This document shows, in pieces, positions 44,866-53,414 of a DNA stretch of 64,000 bases. The notes under the pieces are model-generated. The model made no database searches and had not been told where the DNA came from. It was given only the letters and a program-made list of their open reading frames with translations. A program made the translations under genes and the position numbers. Location of the stretch: assembly GCA_944386975.1 (NCBI GenBank), contig CALXDC010000006.1, positions 1 to 64,000 on the forward strand, read 5' to 3'. How positions within the stretch are numbered: position 1 is the stretch's first letter; the number at the start of each line of letters is the position of its first letter. The DNA is from an uncultured Oscillospiraceae bacterium (GTDB lineage: Bacteria > Bacillota > Clostridia > Oscillospirales > Oscillospiraceae).

Positions 44866-45465
44866 ATGGCATTTGAAGCATTGAAGAAGACTCTGGAGAG
44901 CAACGGGTTCCAGGTATCTGTCTTTGCCACGGCGGAGGAGGCGGCGGCCTATCTCAACCGGGAAATCGACAACACCACCGTGGGCTGCGGCGGGTCCATG
45001 ACCCTGAAGGATATGGGGCTCTACGACTCCCTGGCCGCCCACAACACCCTGTACTACCACGGCGCCAGCGACGACCCCAAGGGCACCATGCAGAAGGCCA
45101 TGACCGCCGACGTGTACCTCCTCTCCGCCAATGCCATTGCCGCGAGCACCGGTGAGATTCTCAGCATCGACGGCACCGGCAACCGGGTCAGCTCCACCCT
45201 CTTCGGCCACCGGAAGGTGTATTTCGTGGCCGGGAAGAACAAGGTATCGGAGGACTTCGACAAGGCGCTGTGGCGGCTGCGCAACGTGGTGGCCCCCAAG
45301 AACGCCCAGCGGCTGGGCCGGAAGACCCCCTGTGCGCTGCGGGGGGACAAGTGCTACAACTGCAACAGCCCCGAGCGGATCTGCCGGGGTCTGGTGGTCC
45401 ACTACAAGAAGATGAACTCCATGGACATGGAGGTGGTCCTGGTGGACCAGGAGCTGGGCTATTGA
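44866..45465 (+). CDS. LUD-domain protein (lactate-utilization LutC-like)
   Basis: A 199-residue LUD (DUF162) protein. Features are the TTVGCGGSMTLKDMGL loop (family GGS motif), LLSANAIAASTGEILSIDGTGNRV and RKVYFVAGKNK, and a C-terminal cysteine cluster CALRGDKCYNC ending in ERIC that probably binds metal or an Fe-S cluster. LutC takes part in lactate oxidation in Bacillus, but stand-alone LUD proteins like this are of unknown role. ATG 44866 follows AAAGGAAGG. No LutA/LutB genes are nearby. Confidence 0.85.
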   Translation: MAFEALKKTLESNGFQVSVFATAEEAAAYLNREIDNTTVGCGGSMTLKDMGLYDSLAAHNTLYYHGASDDPKGTMQKAMTADVYLLSANAIAASTGEILSIDGTGNRVSSTLFGHRKVYFVAGKNKVSEDFDKALWRLRNVVAPKNAQRLGRKTPCALRGDKCYNCNSPERICRGLVVHYKKMNSMDMEVVLVDQELGY

Positions 45466-45496
45466 TCCCATACCCCGACGAGAGGAGGAGCCTCCC

Positions 45497-46228
45497 TTGA
45501 AGAAGCGGCTTTCCTGCCTGGCTGCGGCGCTGCTGCTGTTGCTGCCGGCGGGCTGTTCCCTGGACCGGCAGTATAGCGTGGTGGAGCCTCACGAGAACCA
45601 GTACTGGGAGAGCACCGCCGACGACATTCTGCGGGCGGAGAGCTACCAGGACTTTGTCAATACCATTCTGCTGCTGGTGGAACAGCACGATGACCAGGGT
45701 ACCATCCGCCTCTATCTCACCGACGTGGATTATGCCGACGCCTTTGCCATGGTGAAGGCGGCCTGCGCGGAGGTGCGGCTGGAGACGGCCATCGGCTCCT
45801 ACTCTCTGGAGGCCCTGGACTTCGACATGCAGGAGCTGCGCAACAGCTACTACCAGGTGGGGCTGCTGCCCACCTACCGCCGCACGGCGGAGGAGGCCGC
45901 CGCCATTGTGGAGACCGCCTCCTCCTCGGCTATCTACGAGCTGCTGCTCCAGGCCTGGGAGCAGGGGGCGGAGCGGCTGACGGTCCGCTACGCCTATCTG
46001 GCGGAGGAGCGAGAAAGTCTTCTGAAGAACATCCGCCAGCTCCAGTGGGAGCTGGAGACCGGCCAGGAGAAGGGTTCGGAGGAAGAGACTTCACCGGAGG
46101 AGGAGCAGACCGGGGGGATGGAGATTCCCCAGGAACTGCCGGAGGGCTATGTGCCCTGGGAGGTGTTTCTCTACCCTCCGGAGGGGGACAGCAGCATCAT
46201 CGAAATTCTTCTCCATCCCGGACAGTAA
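45497..46228 (+). CDS. Lipoprotein of unknown function
   Basis: A 243-residue lipoprotein. The start codon is TTG at 45497, six bases after AGAGGAGGAG. The signal peptide MKKRLSCLAAALLLLLPAGC has a lipobox. The mature protein is helical and acidic, with a Glu-rich low-complexity stretch at about 192-210 and a Pro-rich C terminus. It is 31 bases downstream of the LUD gene, probably in the same transcript, and is closed by a terminator. I recognise no domain. Confidence 0.75.
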   Translation: MKKRLSCLAAALLLLLPAGCSLDRQYSVVEPHENQYWESTADDILRAESYQDFVNTILLLVEQHDDQGTIRLYLTDVDYADAFAMVKAACAEVRLETAIGSYSLEALDFDMQELRNSYYQVGLLPTYRRTAEEAAAIVETASSSAIYELLLQAWEQGAERLTVRYAYLAEERESLLKNIRQLQWELETGQEKGSEEETSPEEEQTGGMEIPQELPEGYVPWEVFLYPPEGDSSIIEILLHPGQ

Positions 46229-46234
46229 AAGAAC

Positions 46235-46270
46235 ACGCACAGGGGACGAGGCCGTCCTCTGTGCGTTTTT
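46235..46270 (+). terminator. Intrinsic terminator
   Basis: ACGCACAG (46235-46242) pairs with CTGTGCGT (46259-46266), with an inner GAC/GTC pair, followed by T5. Confidence 0.85.
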
Positions 46271-46306
46271 CGTAGGGAAATGGGAAAAAGAAAATCCAAA
46301 TCCGGC

Positions 46307-46335
46307 TTGTAGCCCTTATGAGAATGTGGTAAAAT
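46307..46335 (+). promoter_or_regulatory. Promoter of radC
   Basis: TTGTAG (46307-46312), 17-base spacer, TAAAAT (46330-46335), preceded by TGTGG (extended -10). Confidence 0.7.
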
Positions 46336-46391
46336 GATACGATAGTTCGATTAAGAGGGCCAATGGCGGTCCGGGGGAGGGAAGGGCGTCC

Positions 46392-47069
46392 ATGGGGATC
46401 CACGACGAGCACCGCCAGCGGCGGCGCAGGCTGTTTCAGGAAAACGGTCTGGAGGTCTTCGCGGACCACGAGGTGCTGGAGCTGCTGCTGTTTTACGCCA
46501 TTCCCCGAAAGGACACCAATCCCATTGCCCACCGGCTGATGGAGCACTTCGGGTCCTTGGACAGGGTGCTGTCGGCCACAGCGGAGGAGCTGTGTCAGGT
46601 GGAGGGGGTAGGCCCCTCGGCGGCCCTTCTCATTACGCTCCTTCCGCATATCAGCCGCCGGGCGGCGCTGCAAAGCATGGAGCGGGAGGTCATCCTCAAC
46701 TCCGTGGAGGCCATGGGGCGGTACTGTCTGACTCTGGCGGGCAGCGGCAGGGAAGAGGCCTTTTATCTCATCTGTCTGGATGCCAAGGGGAAGGTGCTGA
46801 GCCGACACCGGCTGGGGGAGGGGCCCTCGGGGGTGTCGGTGAATCTGCGGAAGGTGGCGGAGATTGCGCTCCGGAGCAACGCCTACGCGGTGGTGCTGAC
46901 CCACAACCACCCCAGCGGCATGGCGCTGCCCTCCCGGGAGGATCTGCTGGCCACCCAGCAGATTCAGCAGCTGCTGCAGAACATGGGGGTGATTTTGCTG
47001 GACCACATCATCACCGCCGACGGGGATTTCGTCTCCCTGGCGGAAAACGGCAGCATCCCGCGGAGGTAG
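46392..47069 (+). CDS. radC: RadC/YsxA-like JAB domain protein
   Basis: A 225-residue protein with an N-terminal helix-hairpin-helix region (CQVEGVGPSAALLITLLP, about residues 62-80) and a C-terminal JAMM/MPN+ metalloprotease-like domain (about 100-225). The metal site is LTHNHPSG with a downstream Asp in LDHII. RadC was named for a radiation phenotype later assigned elsewhere; its biochemical role remains unclear. Single gene with its own promoter; composite repeat 4 starts just after the stop. Confidence 0.92.
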   Translation: MGIHDEHRQRRRRLFQENGLEVFADHEVLELLLFYAIPRKDTNPIAHRLMEHFGSLDRVLSATAEELCQVEGVGPSAALLITLLPHISRRAALQSMEREVILNSVEAMGRYCLTLAGSGREEAFYLICLDAKGKVLSRHRLGEGPSGVSVNLRKVAEIALRSNAYAVVLTHNHPSGMALPSREDLLATQQIQQLLQNMGVILLDHIITADGDFVSLAENGSIPRR

Positions 47070-47084
47070 GGGGAGGATTTGTCC

Positions 47085-47995
47085 CCTCGGTTGCCGGGAC
47101 CGGCGCTCGTTTTGTCCCGCTGACGGGGACAGCGTCCTCTTTGCCGGTACCCGACGGTGTACTGATCGGTGTTTTGCCTCCGGCGGCCTACTTTTGTCGC
47201 TGAACAAAAGTAGGCAAAAATCAGCTTAAAACCTACGGTTTTAAGAATTCCCTTCGTTTCCTACCGAAACTTGGAAGTCAGGGAGGCTCTTTGCTGTTGG
47301 CTTGGTCCGGGCGACGCCTGTTGACGTGCGTGTTTGCGTCTCCTTCCGCGCTTCGGCGCGCTGCCTTGATGGTCGTTTTGGCCTGTTCGTCTACCGGTTT
47401 CCAAAACTTGACAGTCAGGGAGGCCTTTGGTTGCTGGCTTTGTACAGGTGACGCCGATTCGGGTCATCTTCTGCTCCTGCGCCGCGCTTCAGCGCGCTCA
47501 TGCGGTGGGTTGGCGGTAGTCGATTCGTCTAAAGCCTTCCCCCGCTGGGGGAAGGTGGCGCGAAGCGCCGGATGAGGGACCGCGCAGTGCAGGATAACGG
47601 TAAAAGGAAGTCTCTGCCCTTGGGTTCCCCTCATCCGCCTCCTTCGGAGGCACCTTCCCCCAAGGGGGGAAGGCTTTCAAATTGGGAAATTGCAGAAGCC
47701 CCAACCACCACCAGGGGAGCGCGCTGAAGCGCGGAAGGAGGGGAACTCCGACCCCCTTGCATCCGTCAGCCGGGAAAACCGGCGAAACAAACGGTACAGA
47801 CTCCCCATAACAGGCCGAAAGGAGTCCTTAGAACCTTGGTTCTAAGCGGACTTTTGGTGACTTTTCTTCCGCGAGAAAAGTCACCCGCCGGAGGCAAAAC
47901 CAGATATCGAAACACCGTCGGGTACCGACAAAAAAAGACCACACCCTCGCCAGAAGGACAAAAAAGAGCCGGTCCCGGCGGCGAGCGGACAAAAA
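47085..47995. repeat. Composite intergenic repeat, copy 4 (arm A - core - arm B)
   Basis: Lies between radC and a transporter gene. The left arm has the hairpin at 47186-47215 and the third hairpin as TTAAAACC/GGTTTTAA (47226-47244), a compensated double change. The type A inner segment occurs twice (about 47258-47330 and 47395-47500), with a type B fragment between them. The core is at about 47540-47680. The right arm (type B, inverted) has 47828-47845 and GGTGACTTTTCT/AGAAAAGTCACC at 47856-47885. The element ends at the ribosome site of the transporter gene. No supported gene inside. Confidence 0.85.
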
Positions 47996-48009
47996 AGAAA
48001 GGCCCCGCT

Positions 48010-48888
48010 ATGACAGCAACAGAACCAAAAAAGAAAACCGCCGCCCAGCTGCAGGTGCTGCTGGGCGCCTCCCTCTGGGGCCTCATCGGCCTCTTTAACC
48101 GCCAGCTCACCGCCGGCGGCTTCTCCGCCCAGTCCATCGTCACCGTGCGGAACCTGGGGGGCCTCCTGGTCCTCACCATCGTCCTCCTCCTTACCCGCCG
48201 GGAGGCGCTGAAAATTCAGCTCCGCCACCTGCCCATTTTCTTCGGCACCGGCGTGGTCAGCGTCATCTTCTTTACCCTCTGCTACTTCCGCTGCCAGCAG
48301 ATTGCCTCCCTGGCCGTGGCCGCCATCCTCCTCTACACCGCCCCCGCCTTCGTGGTGCTCCTCTCCGCCCTCATCTTCCGGGAGCGGATCACCCGGCGGA
48401 AGCTGATTGCCCTTCTGCTGGCCTTTTTGGGCTGCGTCTTTGTCTCCGGCATTCTTCAGGGGGGATTGTCCCTCTCCGGAACGGGTCTCCTTATGGGGGT
48501 GGCCTCCGGCTTTTTCTACGGTCTCTACTCCATCTTCGCCCCCTTCGCTTTGAAGCACTACCAGCCCCTCACCGTCATCTACTACACCTTCGTCTTTGCG
48601 GGCCTTGGCTCTCTGCCCCTGCTGCGGACAGAGGAGGTGGCCCCCGCCCTCCACAGCCTTCCCCTCCTGGGGAGCGTGGCGGGACTGGTGCTCATCGCCA
48701 CCGTGCTGCCCTACCTCTTCTACACCCGGGGCCTCGCCGGGGTGGAGAGCGGCCGGGCCGCCATTCTGGCCAGCGTGGAGCCCATTGTGGCCGCCCTGGT
48801 GGGAGTCGTCGCCTTCGGGGAACCCCTGGGCCTTGGCGTGGTGCTGGGCCTCGCCTGCATTCTGGCTACCGTTTTTCTGCTGCGATAG
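48010..48888 (+). CDS. EamA/RhaT-type DMT transporter
   Basis: A 292-residue membrane protein with ten predicted helices in two EamA repeats, of the drug/metabolite transporter superfamily. The first repeat starts LLGASLWGLIGLFNRQL; the second ends with the conserved ESGRAAILASVEPIVAALVGVVAFGEPLGLGVVLG. Substrates of such carriers range from amino acids to sugars and cannot be inferred. ATG 48010 has only a weak GAAAGG ribosome site directly at the end of composite repeat 4, so expression may depend on sequence supplied by the repeat. Confidence 0.88.
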   Translation: MTATEPKKKTAAQLQVLLGASLWGLIGLFNRQLTAGGFSAQSIVTVRNLGGLLVLTIVLLLTRREALKIQLRHLPIFFGTGVVSVIFFTLCYFRCQQIASLAVAAILLYTAPAFVVLLSALIFRERITRRKLIALLLAFLGCVFVSGILQGGLSLSGTGLLMGVASGFFYGLYSIFAPFALKHYQPLTVIYYTFVFAGLGSLPLLRTEEVAPALHSLPLLGSVAGLVLIATVLPYLFYTRGLAGVESGRAAILASVEPIVAALVGVVAFGEPLGLGVVLGLACILATVFLLR

Positions 48889-48921
48889 ATCGAGAAACCC
48901 ATGAAAAGGAAGGTGTCCGCC

Positions 48922-49335
48922 ATGTGGGCCATCTTTGCCCTGCTCTCCGCGGTATTTGCCGCCGCCACCTCCATTCTGGCCAAGGTAGGGGTGGAGAACG
49001 TGAATTCCAATCTGGCCACCGCCGTCCGCACCACCGTGGTGCTGGTGATGGCCTGGGGTATGGTGCTCCTCACCGGGAAAACCGGGGAACTGAGCCAGAT
49101 CAACAGCCGCAGCTGGCTCTTTCTCACCCTGTCGGGAATTGCCACGGGCCTGTCCTGGTTATGCTACTACTACGCCCTCCAGAAAGGCCCTGCCAGCAAG
49201 GTGGTGCCCATCGATAAATTCAGCGTGGTGATCACCGTGGCGCTGGCCTTCCTGCTGCTCCATGAGAAAGCCGACGCCAAGACGGTGCTCGGCTGCGCCC
49301 TGATCACTGTGGGAACCTTTGTGATGATCTTGTGA
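48922..49335 (+). CDS. Single-EamA-domain (half-size) transporter
   Basis: A 137-residue membrane protein with five predicted helices, equal to one EamA repeat (MWAIFALLSAVFAAATSILAKVG; FLTLSGIATGLSWLCYYYALQKGPASKVVPIDKFSVVITVALAFLLLHE). Half-size EamA proteins act as dimers. ATG 48922 is preferred to ATG 48901 because AAGGAAGG lies between them at the right distance. It follows the ten-helix EamA gene by 33 bases; they may form one unit but are clearly different lineages. Confidence 0.87.
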   Translation: MWAIFALLSAVFAAATSILAKVGVENVNSNLATAVRTTVVLVMAWGMVLLTGKTGELSQINSRSWLFLTLSGIATGLSWLCYYYALQKGPASKVVPIDKFSVVITVALAFLLLHEKADAKTVLGCALITVGTFVMIL

Positions 49336-49346
49336 GGAAATCTGCC

Positions 49347-49838
49347 ATGGCAAAGCAAAAAGAAGAAAAAACCAACGTCATGCGGACGCTGGAGCAGAAA
49401 AAAATTCCCTATACCGCCCATACCTATCCCCACGAGGAGGGCGTGGCGGTGGACGGGGCCACCGTGGCCAGAAGTCTCGGCCAGGACCCCGCCCGGGTGT
49501 TCAAGACCCTGGTGACCCGGGGAGCCTCCGGGGGCTACTATGTCTTCGACATCCCCGTGGAGGCCACCCTGGACCTGAAAAAAGCCGCCAAAGCCGTGGG
49601 GGAGAAGTCCGTGGCCATGCTCCACCAGAAGGAGCTTCTGCCCCTCACCGGCTATGTCCACGGCGGCTGCAGCCCCGTGGGCATGAAGAAGCTGTTCCCC
49701 ACCGTCTTCCACGAGACCGCCCTGGACGGGGAGATCATCATGGTTTCCGCCGGAAAAATCGGCTATCAGGTGGCCTGCAGGCCCGCCGACCTTATCGCCC
49801 TGGTCCGGGCCAAGACGGCGGATGTGGTGACAAAATAA
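49347..49838 (+). CDS. ybaK: Cys-tRNA(Pro)/aminoacyl-tRNA deacylase, YbaK/EbsC type
   Basis: A 163-residue YbaK-type deacylase that removes cysteine from mischarged tRNA-Pro. Family features: IPYTAHTYPHEEGVAVDGATVARSLG, RVFKTLV, FDIPVEATLDLKKAAKAVGEKSVAML, and LTGYVHGGCSPVGMKKLFP with the conserved Gly-Gly-Cys-Ser-Pro. ATG 49347 follows TGAGGAAA. It begins 11 bases after the half-size EamA gene and is probably in its transcript. Confidence 0.93.
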   Translation: MAKQKEEKTNVMRTLEQKKIPYTAHTYPHEEGVAVDGATVARSLGQDPARVFKTLVTRGASGGYYVFDIPVEATLDLKKAAKAVGEKSVAMLHQKELLPLTGYVHGGCSPVGMKKLFPTVFHETALDGEIIMVSAGKIGYQVACRPADLIALVRAKTADVVTK

Positions 49839-49845
49839 CAACAAA

Positions 49846-49873
49846 TTGCAATGATTTGACGGCATTCTACAAA
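49846..49873 (+). promoter_or_regulatory. Candidate promoter of uvrA
   Basis: TTGCAA (49846-49851), 16-base spacer, TACAAA (49868-49873). No LexA-type (Cheo-box) operator is obvious beside it. Confidence 0.5.
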
Positions 49874-49899
49874 ATGGAATCAAAAAGGAACGAGAACCC

Positions 49900-52731
49900 A
49901 TGCAAGACAAACTCTATATCAAGGGCGCGCGGGAAAACAATCTGAAAAACATTGACCTCAGCATCCCCCGGGACAAGCTGGTGGTGTTCACCGGCCTCAG
50001 CGGCAGCGGGAAGAGCTCCCTGGCCTTCGACACCATCTACGCCGAGGGACAGCGGCGGTATGTGGAGAGCCTCAGCTCTTACGCCCGGATGTTTCTGGGC
50101 CAGATGGAAAAGCCGGACGTGGACTATATCGACGGCCTCTCCCCCGCCATCTCCATCGACCAGAAGACCACCAGCAAGAACCCCCGGTCCACCGTGGGCA
50201 CGGTGACGGAGATCTATGACTACCTCCGCCTCCTCTGGGCCCGGGTGGGGGTGCCCCACTGCCCCAAGTGCGGCAAGGAGATCCGCCAGCAGACCATCGA
50301 CCAGATCATCGACCAGGTGGCGGCTCTGCCCCAGGGCAGCCGCATCCAGATTCTGGCCCCCATGGTCCGGGGCAAGAAGGGCGAGCACCAGAAAATCTTC
50401 GAGGACGCCCGCCGGTCCGGCTACGTCCGGGTACGGTGCGACGGCATCCTCTACGATCTGGGCGAGGAGATCAAGCTGGAGAAGAACAAAAAGCACACGG
50501 TGGAGATCGTGGTGGACCGGCTCATCATCCGGGAGGACATGCAGAAACGCCTCACCGACAGCGTGGAGACCGCCAGCGCCCTGTCCGGGGGGCTGGTGGT
50601 GGTGAACCTCCTGGGAGAGCAGGAGCAGGACCTGAGCTTCTCCCAGAACTACGCCTGTGAGGACTGCGGCATCTCCATCGAGGAGCTGGCCCCCCGGATG
50701 TTCTCCTTCAACAACCCCTTCGGCGCCTGTCCGGTGTGCACGGGGCTCGGCAGCCAATTGAAGATCGACCCGGACCTGGTGGTACCCGACGACAGCCGCT
50801 CCATCCTGGAGGGGGCCATCCAGGCCAGCGGGTGGAACAATATCCGGGGGGACGGCATCTCCCGGATGTACTTCGACGCCCTCAGCAAGAAGTACCGCTT
50901 CCAGCTCACCACCCCCTGGCGGGATCTCTCCAAGGAGGCCAAGGACGTGATCCTCTACGGCACCGGCGGGGAGAAGCTGGAGCTCCACTATGACCAGCCC
51001 CGGGGTAAGGGGGTGCTCCACCAGGCCTTTGAGGGCATCTGCAACAACCTGGAGCGCCGGTATAAGGAGACCCAGAGCGACGCCGCCCGCCGGGAGCTGG
51101 AGGAGTGCATGAGCGAGTGCCCCTGCCCGGAGTGCCAGGGCAAGCGGCTGAAAAAGGAGAGCCTGGCGGTGACGGTGGGAGAGCTGAACATCGACCAGTA
51201 CACCCGTCTCAGCGTCACCGAGGCCCTGCGCTATATAGAGCAGCTCCAGCTGGGCCCCACCCAGGCCATGATCGCCGACCGGATTTTGAAGGAGATTCGG
51301 GAGCGGCTGGGCTTTCTGCAGAGCGTGGGTCTTGAATATCTGACCCTGAACCGCAGCGCCGGGACCCTCTCCGGCGGCGAGAGCCAGCGCATCCGGCTGG
51401 CCACCCAGATCGGGTCCTACCTGATGGGGGTGCTGTATATCCTGGACGAGCCCTCCATCGGCCTGCACCAGCGGGACAACGACAAGCTGCTGGAGACCCT
51501 GCGCCGCCTGCGGGACCTGGGCAACACCCTCATTGTGGTGGAGCACGACGAGGACACTATGCGCTCCGCGGACTATATCGTGGACATCGGCCCCGGGGCG
51601 GGGGTCCACGGCGGTGAGGTGGTGGCGGCGGGAACCCCGGAGGAGGTCATGAAGAATCCCAAGAGCCTCACCGGCCTCTATCTCAGCGGGAAGAAGAAAA
51701 TTGCCGTGCCGGAAAAGCGGCGGGCGGGCAGCGGCAAGGCCCTTACGGTCCGGGGGGCGGCGGAGAACAACCTCCGCCACATCGACGTGTCCATCCCCCT
51801 GGGCACCCTCACCTGCGTCACCGGCGTCAGCGGCAGCGGCAAAAGCTCTTTGGTCAACGAGATTCTCTTCAAACGGCTGGGGGCGGATTTGAACCGGATG
51901 AAGACCCGGCCCGGCAAGCACGACGCCATTGAGGGGGAGGAATATCTCGACAAGGTCATCAACATCGACCAGAGTCCCATCGGCCGCACACCCCGCAGCA
52001 ATCCCGCCACCTACACCAGCATGTTCAACGACATCCGGGACCTGTTCGCCGCCACAGCGGAGGCCAAGGCCCGGGGCTACGGGCCGGGGCGGTTCAGCTT
52101 CAACGTCCGGGGCGGCCGGTGCGAGGCCTGCCAGGGCGACGGTCTTTTGAAGATCGAGATGCACTTTCTGCCGGATATTTACGTGCCCTGCGAGGTGTGC
52201 AAGGGCCGCCGGTACAACCGGGAAACCCTGGAGGTCCGATACAAGGGGAAAAACATCTACGAGGTGCTGGAGATGACGGCGGAGGAGGGGAAGGATTTCT
52301 TCTCTGCGATTCCGAAGATTGCCCGGAAGCTGGAGACCCTGTGCGATGTAGGCCTTGGATATATCAAAATCGGCCAGCCCTCCACCACCCTCTCCGGCGG
52401 CGAGGCCCAGCGGGTGAAGCTGGCCACGGAGCTCTCGAAGCGGTCCACGGGCCAGACCATCTATATTCTGGACGAGCCCACCACAGGCCTCCATACCGAC
52501 GACGTGGGGAAGCTTTTGGAGGTGCTCCAGCGTCTGGTGGACGCGGGGAACACGGTGGTGGTGATCGAGCACAATCTGGACGTGATCAAGTGCGCGGATC
52601 ATATCATTGACCTGGGGCCCGAGGGCGGCAGCGGCGGCGGACAGATCGTCTGCACCGGCACGCCGGAAGAGGTGGCTGCCTGCGAGGGCAGCTACACGGG
52701 GCAGTATTTGAAGAAAATGTTGGCAAAATGA
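49900..52731 (+). CDS. uvrA: Excinuclease ABC subunit A
   Basis: A 943-residue UvrA, the damage-sensing ATPase of nucleotide excision repair. Two ABC modules: Walker [10 protein letters not shown] at about 32-40 and GVSGSGKSS at about 640; signatures [16 protein letters not shown] and [16 protein letters not shown]; Walker [14 protein letters not shown] and [13 protein letters not shown]. Two zinc modules are seen as CPKCGKE (first, short) and the [18 protein letters not shown] pair. Full length. The last 20 codons are duplicated as a non-coding remnant 176 bases downstream. Confidence 0.97.
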   Translation: MQDKLYIKGARENNLKNIDLSIPRDKLVVFTGLSGSGKSSLAFDTIYAEGQRRYVESLSSYARMFLGQMEKPDVDYIDGLSPAISIDQKTTSKNPRSTVGTVTEIYDYLRLLWARVGVPHCPKCGKEIRQQTIDQIIDQVAALPQGSRIQILAPMVRGKKGEHQKIFEDARRSGYVRVRCDGILYDLGEEIKLEKNKKHTVEIVVDRLIIREDMQKRLTDSVETASALSGGLVVVNLLGEQEQDLSFSQNYACEDCGISIEELAPRMFSFNNPFGACPVCTGLGSQLKIDPDLVVPDDSRSILEGAIQASGWNNIRGDGISRMYFDALSKKYRFQLTTPWRDLSKEAKDVILYGTGGEKLELHYDQPRGKGVLHQAFEGICNNLERRYKETQSDAARRELEECMSECPCPECQGKRLKKESLAVTVGELNIDQYTRLSVTEALRYIEQLQLGPTQAMIADRILKEIRERLGFLQSVGLEYLTLNRSAGTLSGGESQRIRLATQIGSYLMGVLYILDEPSIGLHQRDNDKLLETLRRLRDLGNTLIVVEHDEDTMRSADYIVDIGPGAGVHGGEVVAAGTPEEVMKNPKSLTGLYLSGKKKIAVPEKRRAGSGKALTVRGAAENNLRHIDVSIPLGTLTCVTGVSGSGKSSLVNEILFKRLGADLNRMKTRPGKHDAIEGEEYLDKVINIDQSPIGRTPRSNPATYTSMFNDIRDLFAATAEAKARGYGPGRFSFNVRGGRCEACQGDGLLKIEMHFLPDIYVPCEVCKGRRYNRETLEVRYKGKNIYEVLEMTAEEGKDFFSAIPKIARKLETLCDVGLGYIKIGQPSTTLSGGEAQRVKLATELSKRSTGQTIYILDEPTTGLHTDDVGKLLEVLQRLVDAGNTVVVIEHNLDVIKCADHIIDLGPEGGSGGGQIVCTGTPEEVAACEGSYTGQYLKKMLAK

Positions 52732-52764
52732 GAAAAAAGCCCTGCCTGAGGCCATGGGGGGTCT

Positions 52765-52912
52765 CCGGGGGGAACCGGTTCCCCCCGGAAAAGCCGGCGC
52801 GCGAAGCGCCTGGTTTCCCCGCAGGAAAACCCCGGCTTTTGGAGGAGGTGGCTGCCTGCGAGGGCAGCTACACCGGCCGGTATTTGAAAAAAATGCTGGT
52901 CAAGTGAGAAAA
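52765..52912 (+). repeat. Palindromic insert followed by a duplicate of the uvrA 3' end
   Basis: The last 68 bases around the uvrA stop (52669-52736) recur at 52845-52912 with roughly eight differences and would still read [17 protein letters not shown] then MLVK-stop, but the copy is out of frame with uvrA and has no start. Between the copies lie a perfect 24-base palindrome (52765-52788; half CCGGGGGGAACC) and a longer hairpin closed by AAAAGCCGG/CCGGCTTTT (52789-52840). The pattern suggests a small structured insertion with partial duplication, or recombination between diverged uvrA ends. Confidence 0.7.
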
Positions 52913-52925
52913 TGGGAGGTCCACA

Positions 52926-53408
52926 TTGGAACTGCAGCAATGGTTAAATGAGACGCAATTAGGAGAATTCTGCTTTACGGTGCTGGTATCCATGCTGCCG
53001 GTGGTGGAGCTGCGTGGGGGCATCCCCTTCGGCATGCAGGCGGGACTGACGCTGCCGCAGGCCTTTGGCGCGGCATTTTTGGGAAACATTCTCCCGGTTC
53101 CCTTTTTGATTCTGTTCACCCGGCGGGTACTGGCGTGGCTGCGGCAGAAGATCCCCGCGGTGCGGGGGGCGGTGAACTGGCTGGAGCGAAAGGCGGACAA
53201 GAAGAAGGATATCGTGCTGCGCTACAGCGCCCTGGGGCTGTTTATTCTGGTGGCCATTCCCCTGCCGGGGACTGGGGCCTGGACAGGCTGTCTGGTGGCG
53301 GCGTTTTTGGACATGCGGCTGAAAAATGCGGTGCCGGCCATCATCGCCGGTGTACTGGCGGCAGGATTCATCGTCTCCATTGTCAGCTACGGGCTGTTTT
53401 CTTTGTGA
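52926..53408 (+). CDS. Small multidrug-export-like membrane protein (COG2426 type)
   Basis: A 160-residue membrane protein with about four helices. The N-terminal FTVLVSMLPVVELRGGIPFGMQAGL and the AIPLPGTGAWTGCLVAAFLDM loop are the conserved features of the COG2426 'small multidrug export' family, whose function is not well proven. The start codon is TTG at 52926 with GGGAGGT six bases upstream. It directly follows the duplicated uvrA tail; composite repeat 5 begins right after its stop. Confidence 0.85.
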   Translation: MELQQWLNETQLGEFCFTVLVSMLPVVELRGGIPFGMQAGLTLPQAFGAAFLGNILPVPFLILFTRRVLAWLRQKIPAVRGAVNWLERKADKKKDIVLRYSALGLFILVAIPLPGTGAWTGCLVAAFLDMRLKNAVPAIIAGVLAAGFIVSIVSYGLFSL

Positions 53409-53414
53409 TATTCC

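Noticed and set aside
49867..52755. Very long open frame of 962 codons antisense to uvrA, and similar long antisense frames opposite rel, recJ, the glutamate synthase genes, recD2 and the topoisomerase genes.
   Set aside because: High GC with a strong codon-position bias creates long antisense frames; these translate to low-complexity His/Gly/Leu/Val-rich sequence and lack family motifs, while the other strand encodes well-known proteins.
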